From Leptidea sinapis (Eukaryota; Arthropoda; Insecta; Lepidoptera; Pieridae): a DNA stretch of 64,000 nt. The stretch lies in the NCBI RefSeq assembly GCF_905404315.1, contig NC_066283.1:5952001-6016000 (forward strand), read 5' to 3'. Every line of letters starts with the position of its first letter. Within the stretch, counting starts at the first letter, position 1. A program made the translations under genes and the position numbers. The notes under the pieces are model-generated. The model did not search any database. It was not told the origin of the DNA and saw only the letters and a list, made by a program, of their open reading frames with translations. This document shows positions 63,788 to 64,000 of the stretch, piece after piece.

Positions 63788-64000
63788 GTATAACTTATTA
63801 ATTAATTTAATTATATGTTCCAAACGTGGGTACTATTCCTTTATGAAGTTTTCCTAAGCCCTTGATGTTAATTCTTTTTAAATTATTATTATCATCTACT
63901 TCGGATGATGGATTTATTACATAAAGAGAATTTCTGGAATATTGGGATAAAGCTGCTATCTAAGTGGATGCCACCGAGATTAGGCTAAATTTGTGGCTAA

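Overview
This is eukaryotic DNA, almost certainly from a moth or butterfly. It is AT-rich, its coding exons are short with GT..AG introns, and it is packed with repeat families typical of Lepidoptera: Helitrons starting TC and ending CTAG, jockey/CR1-like and RTE-like LINE tails, tRNA-headed SINEs, a mariner and a hAT. Nothing resembles a bacterial operon, phage or CRISPR array.

The one host gene I can support lies on the + strand from 16733 to beyond the right edge. I traced 18 coding exons whose splice sites and phases all agree. They encode an Asp-rich stretch, a WAP-type cysteine domain, eight sushi (CCP) domains, a charged linker of about 380 residues with three furin-like basic sites, and two more sushi domains before the window ends. 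WAP followed by sushi domains is the layout of LEV-9, the secreted scaffold that clusters acetylcholine receptors at nematode neuromuscular junctions. The signal-peptide exon was not found and the 3' end lies outside the window.

Layout. 1-12337: a 2.88 kb block present twice as near-identical direct copies (1-2876 and 9461-12337), each carrying an 87-bp-arm hairpin and a 589-bp TIR element. A LINE tail, a textbook Helitron and SINE debris lie between the copies. 12169-16020: a Harbinger-like MITE split by a complete 3.4 kb hAT transposon with an intact 644-aa transposase and an 8-bp target duplication. 16733-18203: lev-9 exons 1-2. 18204-43001: a 24.8 kb intron made largely of nested mobile elements (LINE-A, LINE-B, SINEs, MITE, mariner, Helitron dimers). 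43002-63787: exons 3-18 with mostly 0.3-1.6 kb introns; two introns of 3.5-3.8 kb also hold LINE, SINE and MITE insertions.

My family names: LINE-A is the jockey/CR1-like element whose protein ends near FLKGRQ. LINE-B is the element whose C-terminus reads FYNIIPENVQN. SINE-1 and SINE-2 are tRNA-headed. SINE-X is a 300-bp family whose 3' tail resembles that of LINE-A. No wholly new system is proven. The best leads are the possible proprotein-convertase sites in the LEV-9-like linker, the Cys-to-Trp change and shifted acceptor in exon 7, the 2.88 kb duplication with its long hairpin, the apparently intact hAT, and the LINE-A/SINE-X tail match.
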